Shown piece by piece: positions 37,685 through 46,769 of a stretch of 64,000 nucleotides of DNA. A program made the position numbers and the translations under genes. Origin of the DNA: Chloroflexota bacterium. Lineage in GTDB: Bacteria > Chloroflexota > Anaerolineae > Aggregatilineales > Phototrophicaceae. Numbering within the stretch: the first letter of the stretch is position 1; every line of letters begins with the position of its first letter. The notes beneath the pieces were generated by a model. The model saw only the letters and a program-made list of their open reading frames with translations, was not told the DNA's origin and ran no database searches. The stretch covers positions 988,274-1,052,273 of the forward strand of contig JACRPS010000003.1 in NCBI GenBank assembly GCA_016223085.1, in the 5' to 3' direction.

Positions 37685-38161
37685 ATGTACGCGCCGCTAA
37701 GCCTGCAAAATGCCGGGGTCGAACTGGTCGGACGCCAGAACGCCATCCTGCCGGAAGCGCGGCAGATGTTCGGACGGGCGCTGCTGCTGGCGAACCTGAA
37801 GCGGGCAAAAGCCGCGCTGACGCGCCGCTCGCGCCGCCTGCTGGCGCTGGGTGAGATGCAGACGCAGGTCACGAACCGTTCATACGTGGGAACGATGACG
37901 GTCGCGCTGGACGACATTCGCGGCACGCTGGATAAGGCCGACAGCTTCGACAGCGAATTTTACCCACTGCGCGAGGACATGCTGACGCGCTGGGCGGGTG
38001 TGGCCGGGGCAGTGCTGCGCGGCGAACCGCTGCCGCCGGTGGACCTGATCGAGGTGGACGGCACATACTACGTCATGGACGGCCATCACCGTATCTCGGT
38101 CGCCCGCGTGATGGGACAAAGCGCGATTGAGGCAGTCGTGACACGCTGGAAGATCGCATAA
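37685..38161 (+). CDS. ParB-like nuclease-fold protein
   Basis: 158 residues from the ATG at 37685 (ggaggt just upstream). The N-terminal half is basic and helical (LLLANLKRAKAALTRRSRRLLALGE). The C-terminal half ends with a ParB/sulfiredoxin-like core, PPVDLIEVDGTYYVMDGHHRISVARVMG, with the DGHHR motif. Standalone proteins of this kind are common in Actinomycetota and Chloroflexota with unknown role. Divergent from the BTAD regulator, which may control it. Confidence 0.8.
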   Translation: MYAPLSLQNAGVELVGRQNAILPEARQMFGRALLLANLKRAKAALTRRSRRLLALGEMQTQVTNRSYVGTMTVALDDIRGTLDKADSFDSEFYPLREDMLTRWAGVAGAVLRGEPLPPVDLIEVDGTYYVMDGHHRISVARVMGQSAIEAVVTRWKIA

Positions 38162-38178
38162 CAATACCATAACCGAGC

Positions 38179-38205
38179 GTAGGGGCGGGTCTGAGACCCG
38201 CCCCT
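38179..38205. repeat. GTAGGG-type palindrome
   Basis: gtaggggcgggtct / agacccgcccct, end lost after cccct; directly after the ParB-like gene. Confidence 0.8.
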
Positions 38206-38251
38206 GTTTGGCTATCCAGTGATAATCGCGATTACGGCTCGGCGGTTCGGG

Positions 38252-38533
38252 TCAGGCGCGGCGCGCCCGGATGCGATCGCGGTTCCTGGCAGTGCCACCA
38301 AAGGTGCCCATGTCAATCAGGAACGCCACCACCAGTACCACCCAATCAATGCCGGCGACGCCGTCCGGTCCAACCAGCACATACGCCAGCAGTGTCCAGG
38401 GCAAAAAGATGAGTCCCAGGACGGGCAGCAGCAGATTGTCAAAAACCTGCCAGCGCACCGGGTCAACCAGTGACCAGATAATGGCCGCAGCGCGCGGGCC
38501 AATAAAGAGAAGAATGGTGATAACGCAGCACAT
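38252..38533 (-). CDS. Small membrane protein
   Basis: 93 residues, ribosome site ggaggg before the ATG. Two or three hydrophobic helices (MCCVITILLFIGPRAAAIIW, LLLPVLGLIFLPWTLLAYVL, IDWVVLVVAFLIDMG) and a basic C-terminus (RNRDRIRARRA). The FLPWTLLAY motif recurs in small Chloroflexota and Actinomycetota membrane proteins. Function unknown. Confidence 0.75.
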   Translation of the reverse strand: MCCVITILLFIGPRAAAIIWSLVDPVRWQVFDNLLLPVLGLIFLPWTLLAYVLVGPDGVAGIDWVVLVVAFLIDMGTFGGTARNRDRIRARRA

Positions 38534-38745
38534 CGTTCCCTCCTATTTCGATTGCCCTCGTCCAACAAGCCCTCAATCCCCCGCTGGATGAGCCGGAATT
38601 GAGCACGCGACCGCCTATCCTATCGGTCATGCATATCATTACTATACGCAGCAAATACGGTAGAGTAGCGCCGCGAGGCTTCGCTCCTGCACAGGTTTAT
38701 GGATACCTGCGAAATGCAATGGACGATTAAATACGGAGCGCGGGT

Positions 38746-38773
38746 GTAGGGACACGACAGATCGTGTCCCTAC
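38746..38773. repeat. GTAGGG-type palindrome
   Basis: 28 bases, gtagggacacga / tcgtgtccctac with a mismatched centre, in the 38534-38796 spacer, which holds nothing else recognisable. Confidence 0.8.
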
Positions 38774-38796
38774 GGAGTTCCCAATACCCAGGCCGT

Positions 38797-39975
38797 TTAT
38801 ATCACACCCAGTTCTTTCCCCACGCGCTCGAAGGCGCCCAGCGCCGTTTCCAAATCCTGCGGCGTGTGGGCGGCGCTGTTCATCACCCGGATGCGCGCCT
38901 TGCCGCGCGGCACTGTTGGAAAACCAATCGCCATCGCAAACACGCCTTCTTCAAACAGACGGCGGCTGAACTGCTGCGCCAGCGGCGCTTCACCCAGCAT
39001 GACGGGGATGATCGGCGTCTGCGTGTCGCCAGTGTTAAAGCCAAGCTGCTTCATGCCGTGTTTGAAGGTTTCAGCGTTGGCCCACAGCCGGTCTACCAAT
39101 TCGGTGCTTTCGGCCAGCATGTCCACTGCTTCCAGGCAGGCGGCGGTGTCAGGGATGGTCATGGCGCTGCTGAACAGGAACGGGCGCGCCCGCTGCTTCA
39201 GCCAGTCAATCAGGATTTGCTTGCCGGCGACCATGCCGCCGACCACGCCAAACGCCTTTGACATTGTGCCGACTTCGATGTCCACCTTGCCGTGTAACTC
39301 AAAATGATCCACAATGCCGCGCCCGCCGTGTCCGAGCACCCCTTCGCCGTGCGCGTCGTCCACCATCAGCAGGATGTCGTGTTCTTCGGCCACTTCGTAT
39401 AACTGCGGCAGCGGCGCGATGTCCCCATCCATGCTGAACACGCCGTCGCTGATGATGATGCGCCGCCCATAGTCCTTCGTTTCCGCAATCTTGCGGCGCA
39501 GGTCGTCTACGTCGTTGTGGGCATAGGCCACGATGTCGGCGCGGCTCAGGCGGCAGCCGTCAATGATGCTGGCATGGTTCAACTGATCGCTGAAAATCAC
39601 GTCACCCTTGCCAACCAGCGCCGGAATCACGGCGATGTTGGCGTTAAAGCCGCTCTGGAACGTCAGCGCCGCTTCCACTTTCTTAAATTCGGCCAGCCGG
39701 CGCTCCAGTTCCAGATGCAGGCTGGTTGTGCCGGCGATGCTGCGCACGGCAGCCGGGCCGATACCCATGCGATCAATCGCGGCTTTGGCGGCTTCCTTCA
39801 GGCGCGGGTGGTTCGCCAGCCCCAGGTAGTTGTTGGAACACAGGTTGAGGACGCGCCGTCCGTCCACTTCCAGCCACGCGCCCTGTGGGCTGTTCAGGGC
39901 GCGGATGGTGTTATATAACCCCTGTTCGCGCAGGTTGTTCAGTTCAGTTTCAATCCAGTCGAGTTTGTGGGACAT
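38797..39975 (-). CDS. kbl: Glycine C-acetyltransferase / 2-amino-3-ketobutyrate CoA ligase
   Basis: 392 residues, PLP-dependent alpha-oxoamine synthase. It forms glycine and acetyl-CoA from 2-amino-3-ketobutyrate in threonine breakdown. Asp/His of [13 protein letters not shown] Lys240 in [25 protein letters not shown] and [11 protein letters not shown] fit Kbl; the related BioF cannot be fully excluded. No threonine dehydrogenase is adjacent. gagg lies 7 bases before the start. Confidence 0.88.
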   Translation of the reverse strand: MSHKLDWIETELNNLREQGLYNTIRALNSPQGAWLEVDGRRVLNLCSNNYLGLANHPRLKEAAKAAIDRMGIGPAAVRSIAGTTSLHLELERRLAEFKKVEAALTFQSGFNANIAVIPALVGKGDVIFSDQLNHASIIDGCRLSRADIVAYAHNDVDDLRRKIAETKDYGRRIIISDGVFSMDGDIAPLPQLYEVAEEHDILLMVDDAHGEGVLGHGGRGIVDHFELHGKVDIEVGTMSKAFGVVGGMVAGKQILIDWLKQRARPFLFSSAMTIPDTAACLEAVDMLAESTELVDRLWANAETFKHGMKQLGFNTGDTQTPIIPVMLGEAPLAQQFSRRLFEEGVFAMAIGFPTVPRGKARIRVMNSAAHTPQDLETALGAFERVGKELGVI

Positions 39976-40315
39976 AAAAAGACCTCGTATTAGCCGGTAG
40001 CTGGCAGCTTGTAACCAATAGCAACCAGCGGTCAGCAGTCAGTAGAGCCTGTTCGTAAACAGTTTTGTTCCCTCGTAGGGACATGGCGGCGCCATGCTCC
40101 CTACAGGTGTTTACGGATAGATAATCGGATGCGCGATTTTGACACATTCATCTTAACGCGGCGCGGGTTTGTGCGCAAAGCCAGGCTTTTTGGTGATTGT
40201 TGACAGCGGAATATCCCACTTTTTGGCGATTATGACCTTACGTCAGGCATTAAAACCTCCCTATAATTTCATTAATTATCCGGTTTTTAGTGATGTTGAC
40301 GAGAACGGAGTGGTT
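39976..40315. other. Non-coding region upstream of glutamine synthetase
   Basis: 340 bases without a supported gene. It has a GTAGGG-type imperfect palindrome at 40075-40104 and a TATAAT at 40262-40267 that could be the -10 box of the glutamine synthetase gene, with no convincing -35. The reading frame is open upstream of the chosen start, but those residues (about 49) do not resemble glutamine synthetase. Confidence 0.5.
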
Positions 40316-41773
40316 ATGGTTGCGTTTGAACAGGAAAAAACCGGGCTGGTGCCTCCGGCAGACGTGAGAGCGTCCCCGGCTGCCCTGCTGGAGTGGGCGA
40401 AGCGGAACGGCGTGGTGGAGGTGGATGTCAAATTTACCGACGTGCGCGGCGTGGTGCAGCATTTCAGTGTGCCGCTGCCAAACTTCGACGCCGATATTTT
40501 TACCGCCGGCATCGGCTTTGACGGGTCGAGCATCCAGGGCTACCAGACCATTAACGTATCTGACCTGAATTTGGTTCCTGACCCCAATACCGCTTTTATT
40601 GACCCGATTCCGGCCAAACCGACGTTAAGCCTGTTCTGCGACGTGGTGGATATTGACGGCCAGCCCTACGAGCGCGACCCGCGCGGTGTCGCTCGCCGCG
40701 CTGAAGCCTACCTCAAGAGCAGCGGCATCGCCGATGTGTGTTATTTTGGGCCGGAAGCCGAGTTTTTTATCTTCACCGGTGTCGGCTATGAGTCCGCCCC
40801 CAACGGCACGTTTTACAAGGTGGAATCATCATCCGGCTTCTGGGGTACGGGCGAAATGGGGCTGGGCTACCGCCCGCGCATCAAGGAAGGCTACTTCCCG
40901 GTATCGCCCACCGACAAGCTGCACGACCTGCGCGCCGAAATGGTCGCCACGCTGATGGCCGTCGGCGTGGATGTGGAAGTGCATCACCACGAGGTCGGCG
41001 GCGCGGGACAGGCGGAAATTGATATGCGCTTCAGTTCACTGCTGAACATGGCCGACCGGCTGCAGGTTTACAAGTACATCATCCGCAACGTGGCCTACCA
41101 GCGCGGCTACACCGTGACGTTTATGCCGAAGCCGATCTTTGGCGACAACGGCTCCGGGATGCACTGTCACCAATCGCTCTGGAAGGACGGCAAGCCGCTG
41201 TTCTTCGACAAGGATGGCTACGCCATGCTGAGCAAGACGGCGCTGTATTACATCGGCGGCATCCTCAAACACGCACCGGCGCTGCTGGCCTTCTGCGCGC
41301 CGACGACCAACAGTTACCGCCGCCTGGTGCCCGGCTACGAAGCACCCGTGAATCTGGTCTACAGCGCGCGCAACCGGTCGGCGGCTGTCCGAATCCCAAT
41401 GTACAGCACCAACCCGAAGGCCAAGCGCATCGAGGCGCGTTTCCCCGACCCGACGGCCAACCCGTATCTGGCGTTCTCCGCGCTGATGATGGCCGGGCTG
41501 GATGGCATCTGCAACCAGATTGATCCCGGCGAACCGTCGGACTATGACCTATATGAGCATAGCAACGGTAACGGTCACAGCACGCCGACCGTGCCGGGCA
41601 GCCTGGCCGGGGCGCTGGATGCGCTGGAAAAGGATTACCGCTTCCTGCTGGAAGGCGGCGTGTTCACGCGGGATTACATCGCCAGCTACATTGACTACAA
41701 GCGCGCGCATGACGTGGACGCGCTGGCGCTGCGTCCGCATCCGTATGAGTTTGTGCTGTATTACGATGCGTAG
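40316..41773 (+). CDS. glnA: Glutamine synthetase, type I
   Basis: 485 residues from the ATG at 40316 (gaacggag upstream); a longer open frame from 40169 adds a non-homologous N-terminus. Signatures: [31 protein letters not shown] (metal Glu), [27 protein letters not shown] (ATP binding), NRSAAVRIP and the C-terminal DYDLYEH region where adenylylated enzymes carry their Tyr. Assimilates ammonia into glutamine. Likely monocistronic. Confidence 0.95.
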   Translation: MVAFEQEKTGLVPPADVRASPAALLEWAKRNGVVEVDVKFTDVRGVVQHFSVPLPNFDADIFTAGIGFDGSSIQGYQTINVSDLNLVPDPNTAFIDPIPAKPTLSLFCDVVDIDGQPYERDPRGVARRAEAYLKSSGIADVCYFGPEAEFFIFTGVGYESAPNGTFYKVESSSGFWGTGEMGLGYRPRIKEGYFPVSPTDKLHDLRAEMVATLMAVGVDVEVHHHEVGGAGQAEIDMRFSSLLNMADRLQVYKYIIRNVAYQRGYTVTFMPKPIFGDNGSGMHCHQSLWKDGKPLFFDKDGYAMLSKTALYYIGGILKHAPALLAFCAPTTNSYRRLVPGYEAPVNLVYSARNRSAAVRIPMYSTNPKAKRIEARFPDPTANPYLAFSALMMAGLDGICNQIDPGEPSDYDLYEHSNGNGHSTPTVPGSLAGALDALEKDYRFLLEGGVFTRDYIASYIDYKRAHDVDALALRPHPYEFVLYYDA

Positions 41774-41824
41774 AGGCGGTTGGCTTTTGGCGGTTGTAGA
41801 AAATAATCGTCGGTAACAGGTAGC

Positions 41825-41853
41825 GTAGGGGAGGGTCTGAGACCCTCCCCTAC
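41825..41853. repeat. GTAGGG-type palindrome
   Basis: 29 bases, perfect arms gtaggggagggtct / agaccctcccctac around one base; may serve as a 3' hairpin of glnA. Confidence 0.88.
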
Positions 41854-41951
41854 GATGTTCACGGATAGACGCGGACGAAACTGGCGCTGTGCCTGCATAA
41901 TCTTTTCGTTCTCACATCCGCCGCACAAGAGCCTCTAACCCAGCTCAAGAT

Positions 41952-43025
41952 TTATGGCCGCCAAGCCAAACTAGAAACTGGTGGACGAGAATCCAAAAAG
42001 ACTGACCACTGTTCCTCACTGCTGGTATCTACAAGGCGGAAGTCATACATGTCGGTCTCGTCATTCTCCGAAATTACCGCTAGCCAGTCACTGTCAGGTA
42101 TCCATGTAAAAGGTTGAAAGTCAAACTCCCAACCGCCCAATCCCCCAATTCTACGGATTTCCGTTCCGTCAGCATTCATGACGTATATGCCATAGTTGGT
42201 TACTATTTGCCCCTCAAAACGAAGAAAAGCAATCATTTGTCCATCTACCGACCAAGCCGGATAGAATCCATTGGTTACTACTCGAAATTCCTCACCTTTA
42301 ATATCTGCTACAAGAATGTCAACCGGTCCTCCTACAATAGATCCAAACGCAATTTGGGAACTATCCGGTAGCCAAGTGTGATACGCAAAGCCTCTGGTTG
42401 GTGCGTTACTATCTGGAAACGGCACATAATTTTGCCATAGCACTTCTCCTGTGACCAAGCGCATTACACCTGTGTCAACTTCTGCCAAATATACATTTGG
42501 ACTGCTACCATACTGCGACCCAAACAAAATGTAACGACCATCAGGCGACCACTTGGGTGAAAATATCACTCCTTGCATTGAAACTAATTGCTTAGGATTA
42601 TCTCCTTTTGCATTGGCTACAAACAATCCTGAGTCATTTTCATCTCCTGTCCATGCAAGCTGTTTGCCGTCTGGTGACCATACCGGCTGCCTGCCTCCGG
42701 TATACGTAATCTGCTCAATTACGCCGCTACTTATGTCCATTACAAAGATTTCGTAATTGCCATTCCGATTTGAATCGAAAGCCAACTTCAAACCGTCCGG
42801 TGACCAAGCTGGATGATTATCACTTGCAGGGTTTTCTGTAAGGTTACGAATTTGCCCACTACTTGTGTCAAGGATAACAATTTCTTTGTCTCCAAAATGT
42901 TCAGTCGCAAATGCAATCTCTCCCGAAGGCTTTGTTCCCTCCGTTAGTACACTAGACGGTGTTGGCAGAGCAACTATTGGAAAATTGAGAATCAAAAATG
43001 TCAAAGTTAATAACTGTTTTTTCAT
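41952..43025 (-). CDS. TolB-like (PD40) beta-propeller protein
   Basis: 357 residues with signal peptide MKKQLLTLTFLILNFPIVAL. Five or six PD40 blades with WSPDG (HPAWSPDGLKLAFDS, PVWSPDGKQLAWTG, PKWSPDGRYILFG, PAWSVDGQMIAFL). Exported. Base composition is strikingly AT-rich compared with both neighbours, and the upstream flank to about 43130 is likewise AT-rich, suggesting recent transfer. A substrate or partner cannot be named; no Tol-Pal genes are near. Confidence 0.85.
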   Translation of the reverse strand: MKKQLLTLTFLILNFPIVALPTPSSVLTEGTKPSGEIAFATEHFGDKEIVILDTSSGQIRNLTENPASDNHPAWSPDGLKLAFDSNRNGNYEIFVMDISSGVIEQITYTGGRQPVWSPDGKQLAWTGDENDSGLFVANAKGDNPKQLVSMQGVIFSPKWSPDGRYILFGSQYGSSPNVYLAEVDTGVMRLVTGEVLWQNYVPFPDSNAPTRGFAYHTWLPDSSQIAFGSIVGGPVDILVADIKGEEFRVVTNGFYPAWSVDGQMIAFLRFEGQIVTNYGIYVMNADGTEIRRIGGLGGWEFDFQPFTWIPDSDWLAVISENDETDMYDFRLVDTSSEEQWSVFLDSRPPVSSLAWRP

Positions 43026-43135
43026 TGACCACCCCTTTTATGCTATTTCTCATTTTGATAATTGTATCATACAAAGTGCCTTCCTTCTTAATATTATTAC
43101 ACATTTTCTCAATTATCTTACGGATACTTAAACAC

Positions 43136-43172
43136 ATACCGCCGCATCGGATAGTCCGCGCGGCGGTGTTTT
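43136..43172 (+). terminator. Terminator-like hairpin at the edge of the AT-rich segment
   Basis: accgccgc / gcggcggt stem followed by gtttttta on the plus strand. No plus-strand gene ends nearby, so it is either a relic or a bidirectional stop for the minus-strand ferredoxin-NADP reductase gene. Confidence 0.45.
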
Positions 43173-43225
43173 TTATCGTTTCGTATGGAAAGACGGAAGT
43201 CGGGAAATGGTTTTATGTTTCGCGG

Positions 43226-44647
43226 TTAATCCCCTGCCAGGTGCGGCTCTTTCTGCTCCTGGATGGCGGCCAGCATGTCCGCCACGCGGCTGAACTTCAG
43301 GCGCGGGCGACCGAGTTCCGCGCCGCGTTTGCATTCCAGGTCGTCCAGTAGCTGCCAGTCAGCATAGGTGACCACGTTCACACCGCGCGCCTGCAGCAGC
43401 GTTTCCACCGCCTCGCGGCTGGGCGCGGGCGGGGATATGAGCTTACCGGCGCGCAGGTCTTCCAGCAGCATTTCCACCGTTTCCACCGAGTCCGGCTTGT
43501 TGGTGCCGATGATGCCGCTGGGGCCGCGCTTGATCCAGCCCACCACGTAATCACCGATGACCTGCTGTCCCTTCATTTCGGTCAGCACGCGGCCTTTATC
43601 GTTGGGGATGATGCCCCATTTGTCATAGAACGGCACGCCCGGCAGCGGCACGCCGTTGTACCCTACTGACCGGAACACCAGCCCGACCGGAATGATCTCG
43701 GTTTCGCCGGTCGCGCGCGGGCGCAGCGAACCGTCGTCGGACTGCACCAGTTCGTTTTTAACCACCTTGATCGCTTCCACGCGGTCAGTGCCGATGATCT
43801 CCACCGGTGATACCAGAAAGCGCAGGATGATCTGGCGTGATTTACCTGCCGGTTCGCGCACAGCGTAGCTCCTGAGGATTTCGACATTCCTGACGGCGGT
43901 TTTGTCCGCGCCGGAGTCAATAAACGCCTGACTCAACGGGTCAAGCTGGACTTCCGCCGCCGGCACGATCACATCGGCGTCGTCCAGTTCGCCCAGTTCC
44001 TTAATTTCGGGGTTGGTGAAGGCCGCCTGCGCCGGGCCGCGCCGCCCCAGCATATAAATCCGTTTGACGCGGCTGTGCTTCAGGGCGTCCAGCGCGTAGT
44101 CAGCGATATCGGTACGCGCCAGTTCGTCCGGTGTGCGCGCCAGAATCCGAATCACGTCCATCGCCACGTTGCCCATGCCAACGACGGCAACCGCTTCCTG
44201 CGTCAGATCAAACGACAGGTCGCAGTAATCCGGGTGGGCGTTGTACCACGCCACGAACTCGGTGGCGGGGTGGCTTCCCGGCAGGTCTTCGCCGGGGATA
44301 CCCATCCGTTTGTCGGTCTGCGCACCAGTCGCGTAGATGATGGCATGGTAGTGCTGCGCCAGGTCGTCACGGGTGATGTCCCGGCCAAACTCGACGTTGC
44401 CATAAAAGCGGAAGTTCGGGTCGGCGGCAATCCGGTCGTAAGCCTTTGTCACCGATTTGATTTTTTGATGGTCAGGGGCCACGCCACCACGCACCAGGCC
44501 GTAAGGCGTAGGCAGGCGGTCGTACAGGTCCACTTCCACCACCAGATTTTTTTGCTTCAGTAAATGGTCGGCGGCATAAAAGCCGGACGGCCCCGCTCCG
44601 ATGATTGCCACCCGCAGCGGATTCGCTGCGCTCCCCAGTTGACTCAT
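43226..44647 (-). CDS. Ferredoxin--NADP+ reductase, adrenodoxin-reductase (FprA) type
   Basis: 473 residues from the ATG at 44647 (ggagatc about 12 bases upstream); a longer frame to 44797 adds residues unlike the family. FAD motif AIIGAGPSGFYAADHLL, LYDRLPTPYGLVRGGVAPDHQKIKSV, NADPH motif VVGMGNVAMDVIRIL, GRRGPAQAAFTNPEIKEL and VVGWIKRGPSGIIGTNKPDS are diagnostic. Transfers electrons between NADPH and ferredoxin. No ferredoxin gene adjacent. Confidence 0.93.
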   Translation of the reverse strand: MSQLGSAANPLRVAIIGAGPSGFYAADHLLKQKNLVVEVDLYDRLPTPYGLVRGGVAPDHQKIKSVTKAYDRIAADPNFRFYGNVEFGRDITRDDLAQHYHAIIYATGAQTDKRMGIPGEDLPGSHPATEFVAWYNAHPDYCDLSFDLTQEAVAVVGMGNVAMDVIRILARTPDELARTDIADYALDALKHSRVKRIYMLGRRGPAQAAFTNPEIKELGELDDADVIVPAAEVQLDPLSQAFIDSGADKTAVRNVEILRSYAVREPAGKSRQIILRFLVSPVEIIGTDRVEAIKVVKNELVQSDDGSLRPRATGETEIIPVGLVFRSVGYNGVPLPGVPFYDKWGIIPNDKGRVLTEMKGQQVIGDYVVGWIKRGPSGIIGTNKPDSVETVEMLLEDLRAGKLISPPAPSREAVETLLQARGVNVVTYADWQLLDDLECKRGAELGRPRLKFSRVADMLAAIQEQKEPHLAGD

Positions 44648-44797
44648 ACGACTTGTTGATCTCCCAAAATGGTATAACTTGCTGACGATAGGGCTACGAT
44701 GAACGCTCCAGCTTGTGCGACGGTTCACAAGTTTAAGTATACCATAAGGGATTTTACGGAAGTTGTAAAAATTACCTAAAAACGGGATGAATCTCAC

Positions 44798-44891
44798 GGT
44801 TAAATGAAAACCGATACATAGATTTTTCGTAGGGGCGAACCGCCGGTTCGCCCCTACATTCTATGAATCTGTTTTCGGTCATCCATCAGAA
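44798..44891. repeat. 94-bp dispersed repeat, copy B (inverted)
   Basis: Reverse complement of 28701-28794, two mismatches. Centre is the GTAGGG-type palindrome 44829-44857. It lies just upstream of the FprA-type gene, in its promoter region. Confidence 0.9.
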
Positions 44892-44978
44892 GCTCGTGTT
44901 TGAAATATGGTCTGATGGTCTTTGACGTTTACCATCGGTAACGGTTTTTCGTAGCAGCGCGCGGCGGTGCGTCCAATA

Positions 44979-45195
44979 TGCACCAAGATAAGGATTCCGT
45001 TGGCCGCGCCGGACGCTGAAAGCCGTCCGGCTGAACGAAAAAAGCCACCTGAAGGTGGCTGGCAAGACAAGGCGGCGTGTTCTTCAGCCTGCTTCCAGCA
45101 GGCTTACCTTCCCGACTCAGCCAGGGGGCTTTTAGCCCCTGGCGGCGCACAATGCTTAACTTGGTACGTATGGGGCGTCCAGCCATACGCCCCTA
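44979..45195. repeat. Multi-hairpin repeat element, copy 1
   Basis: About 217 bases similar to 52001-52217 in the same orientation. Hairpins in order: gccggacgctgaaagccgtccggc, agccacctgaaggtggct, agcctgcttccagcaggct, ccagggggcttttagcccctgg, and a degenerate GTAGGG-type end. The rest of 44892-45256 shows no gene; a weaker palindrome lies at 45228-45250. Confidence 0.8.
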
Positions 45196-45256
45196 CACGA
45201 CCGAACCTGATCGTCAATCTTCATTAAGGGCGCACCACCCGTTCGCCCCTTCTGAT

Positions 45257-46492
45257 TTACGCCGACTCGATGGGCAGCACCAGTTCCTTATGAAAGTCGG
45301 TCAGCGAAACCAGCTTGCCGCTTTCGTCTATGATAAACGAGTCTTCCTCACGCACGCCCAGGCCGCGCTCCGGGTAATACAGGCCCGGCTCAATCGTCAG
45401 CATGTTGCCGATTTGCAGGATGTCGGTTTTGACGAGGTGATGCAGCGACGGGCGTTCGTGGATGTTGAGGCCGACGCCGTGCCCCAGGCTGTGGACATAG
45501 CCGACGCTGGTGCCTGGCTGGCTGCGCGGCGTCGGGTGTCCCTGGCTTTCAAAATAGTCCAGCACCGCGTCCTGTAACGTGTGCGCCGGCTGGCCCGGTT
45601 CGGCGTAGGCATCCATCGCGATCTGGAACGCGGCCATAACCTGATCGTAAAGCTGCTTCACCTCGTCCGGCGCATAGCCGATACACCACGTCCGCGTAGT
45701 GTCGTGGTGGTAGCCACCCCCAAGCGGGCGTGGGAACAGGTCAAACACAATCGGCTGCCCCAGCCGCAGCGCCATGTCGTTTTCGCCCCGGCTGTGCGGG
45801 AAACCGGCGTCCCGACCCTGGGCGAAGATCATGCCCGTATCCTCTAATTCGCGGTCGAGCAACGCCCGCCGCACGAAGCGCTTGACATCGCCAATCGTCA
45901 GCGGCGCGCCATCTTCCTTCACCACTGTGTCGTCCTGAGCGCGATGGCCGCCGATATAGGTCCACGTCTCTTCGAGCACGGCACTGGTCGCGGCGGCCAC
46001 CTGCCTGATCGCGCGGATTTCGTCTGCGTCCTTCGTAGTGTAGGCTTCGTCAAACAGCGTCATGCCCATCTCGCCCACAAACTGGTAGCCGGGGTTACCC
46101 GCTTCCAGCAGCGGCACGAGGGCGAGGACGTGATTGACGCTACCTGTGCCGTACACGCCGATTTTGCCCGCCGGGATGTCGAACTTTTCCAAGCAGCGCC
46201 CCCACAGCGCCACTTCAGCTTTGCTGCGGCTGCCTTCGGCTTTTTCGAGCAGTTCGGCGTAACCCAGGTCATTGTACGAAAACACGGTCAGGCCGCTTTT
46301 GGCCGCTTCTTCAATCTCCATCGGATTCACGATCATCACCGGCGCGCCGCCGCGCTTCTGGATAATCAGCCCGCCGGTGATGTCCGCGCCGTTGCTCAGA
46401 TAGGCGCGCGGTGGGTTATCGTGCCCGTCGCCGGTGACAAACAGCGCCTGCAAGTCGCGCTCCGCCATCAGGCGGTTCAAGTCGGATTTCAT
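45257..46492 (-). CDS. M24 family metallopeptidase (Xaa-Pro aminopeptidase type)
   Basis: 411 residues from the ATG at 46492 (aagga 8 bases upstream); the longer frame upstream only reads through a palindrome. N-terminal creatinase-like domain, then the pita-bread domain with two-metal ligands: Asp in GQPIVFDLFPR, Asp in YHHDTTRTWCIG, His in HSLGHGVGLNIHE, Glu in LTIEPGLYYP and Glu in GVREEDSF. Cleaves N-terminal Xaa-Pro or related dipeptides. Cytoplasmic. Confidence 0.9.
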   Translation of the reverse strand: MKSDLNRLMAERDLQALFVTGDGHDNPPRAYLSNGADITGGLIIQKRGGAPVMIVNPMEIEEAAKSGLTVFSYNDLGYAELLEKAEGSRSKAEVALWGRCLEKFDIPAGKIGVYGTGSVNHVLALVPLLEAGNPGYQFVGEMGMTLFDEAYTTKDADEIRAIRQVAAATSAVLEETWTYIGGHRAQDDTVVKEDGAPLTIGDVKRFVRRALLDRELEDTGMIFAQGRDAGFPHSRGENDMALRLGQPIVFDLFPRPLGGGYHHDTTRTWCIGYAPDEVKQLYDQVMAAFQIAMDAYAEPGQPAHTLQDAVLDYFESQGHPTPRSQPGTSVGYVHSLGHGVGLNIHERPSLHHLVKTDILQIGNMLTIEPGLYYPERGLGVREEDSFIIDESGKLVSLTDFHKELVLPIESA

Positions 46493-46599
46493 GAGTCCAG
46501 TCCTTTTCGCTACGGAATCATCAGCGCGGGAAAGCATACCGCAAACGGCGGGGATGAGCGATTCGGCTGTTTTTTGAGAGTGGGGACAAACGGGGTCAT

Positions 46600-46627
46600 G
46601 TAGGGGCACAGCATGCCGTGCCCCTAC
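46600..46627. repeat. GTAGGG-type palindrome
   Basis: 28 bases, gtaggggcacagca / tgccgtgcccctac, one mismatch, in the divergent peptidase/dehydrogenase spacer. Confidence 0.88.
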
Positions 46628-46663
46628 CCGCCATGTCCTCGCAATTTCCCACCCCTCCTGTTT

Positions 46664-46692
46664 TTGGGGCAGGCTAAGAGATAAGATACAAT
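46664..46692 (+). promoter_or_regulatory. Candidate promoter of the alcohol dehydrogenase
   Basis: TTGGGG at 46664 and TACAAT at 46687 with a 17-base spacer, 77 bases upstream of the start codon. Confidence 0.4.
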
Positions 46693-46769
46693 ATATACCA
46701 GCACGAGGAATTACCTTCGTATTCATTATTCTTTTAGTTATCGTATGACTCGATTTTGGAAGGACCATC

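Noticed and set aside
40169-40315. N-terminal extension of glutamine synthetase by 49 residues
   Set aside because: Residues do not resemble the family, no ribosome site at the upstream start, and a TATAAT-like box lies inside the stretch.
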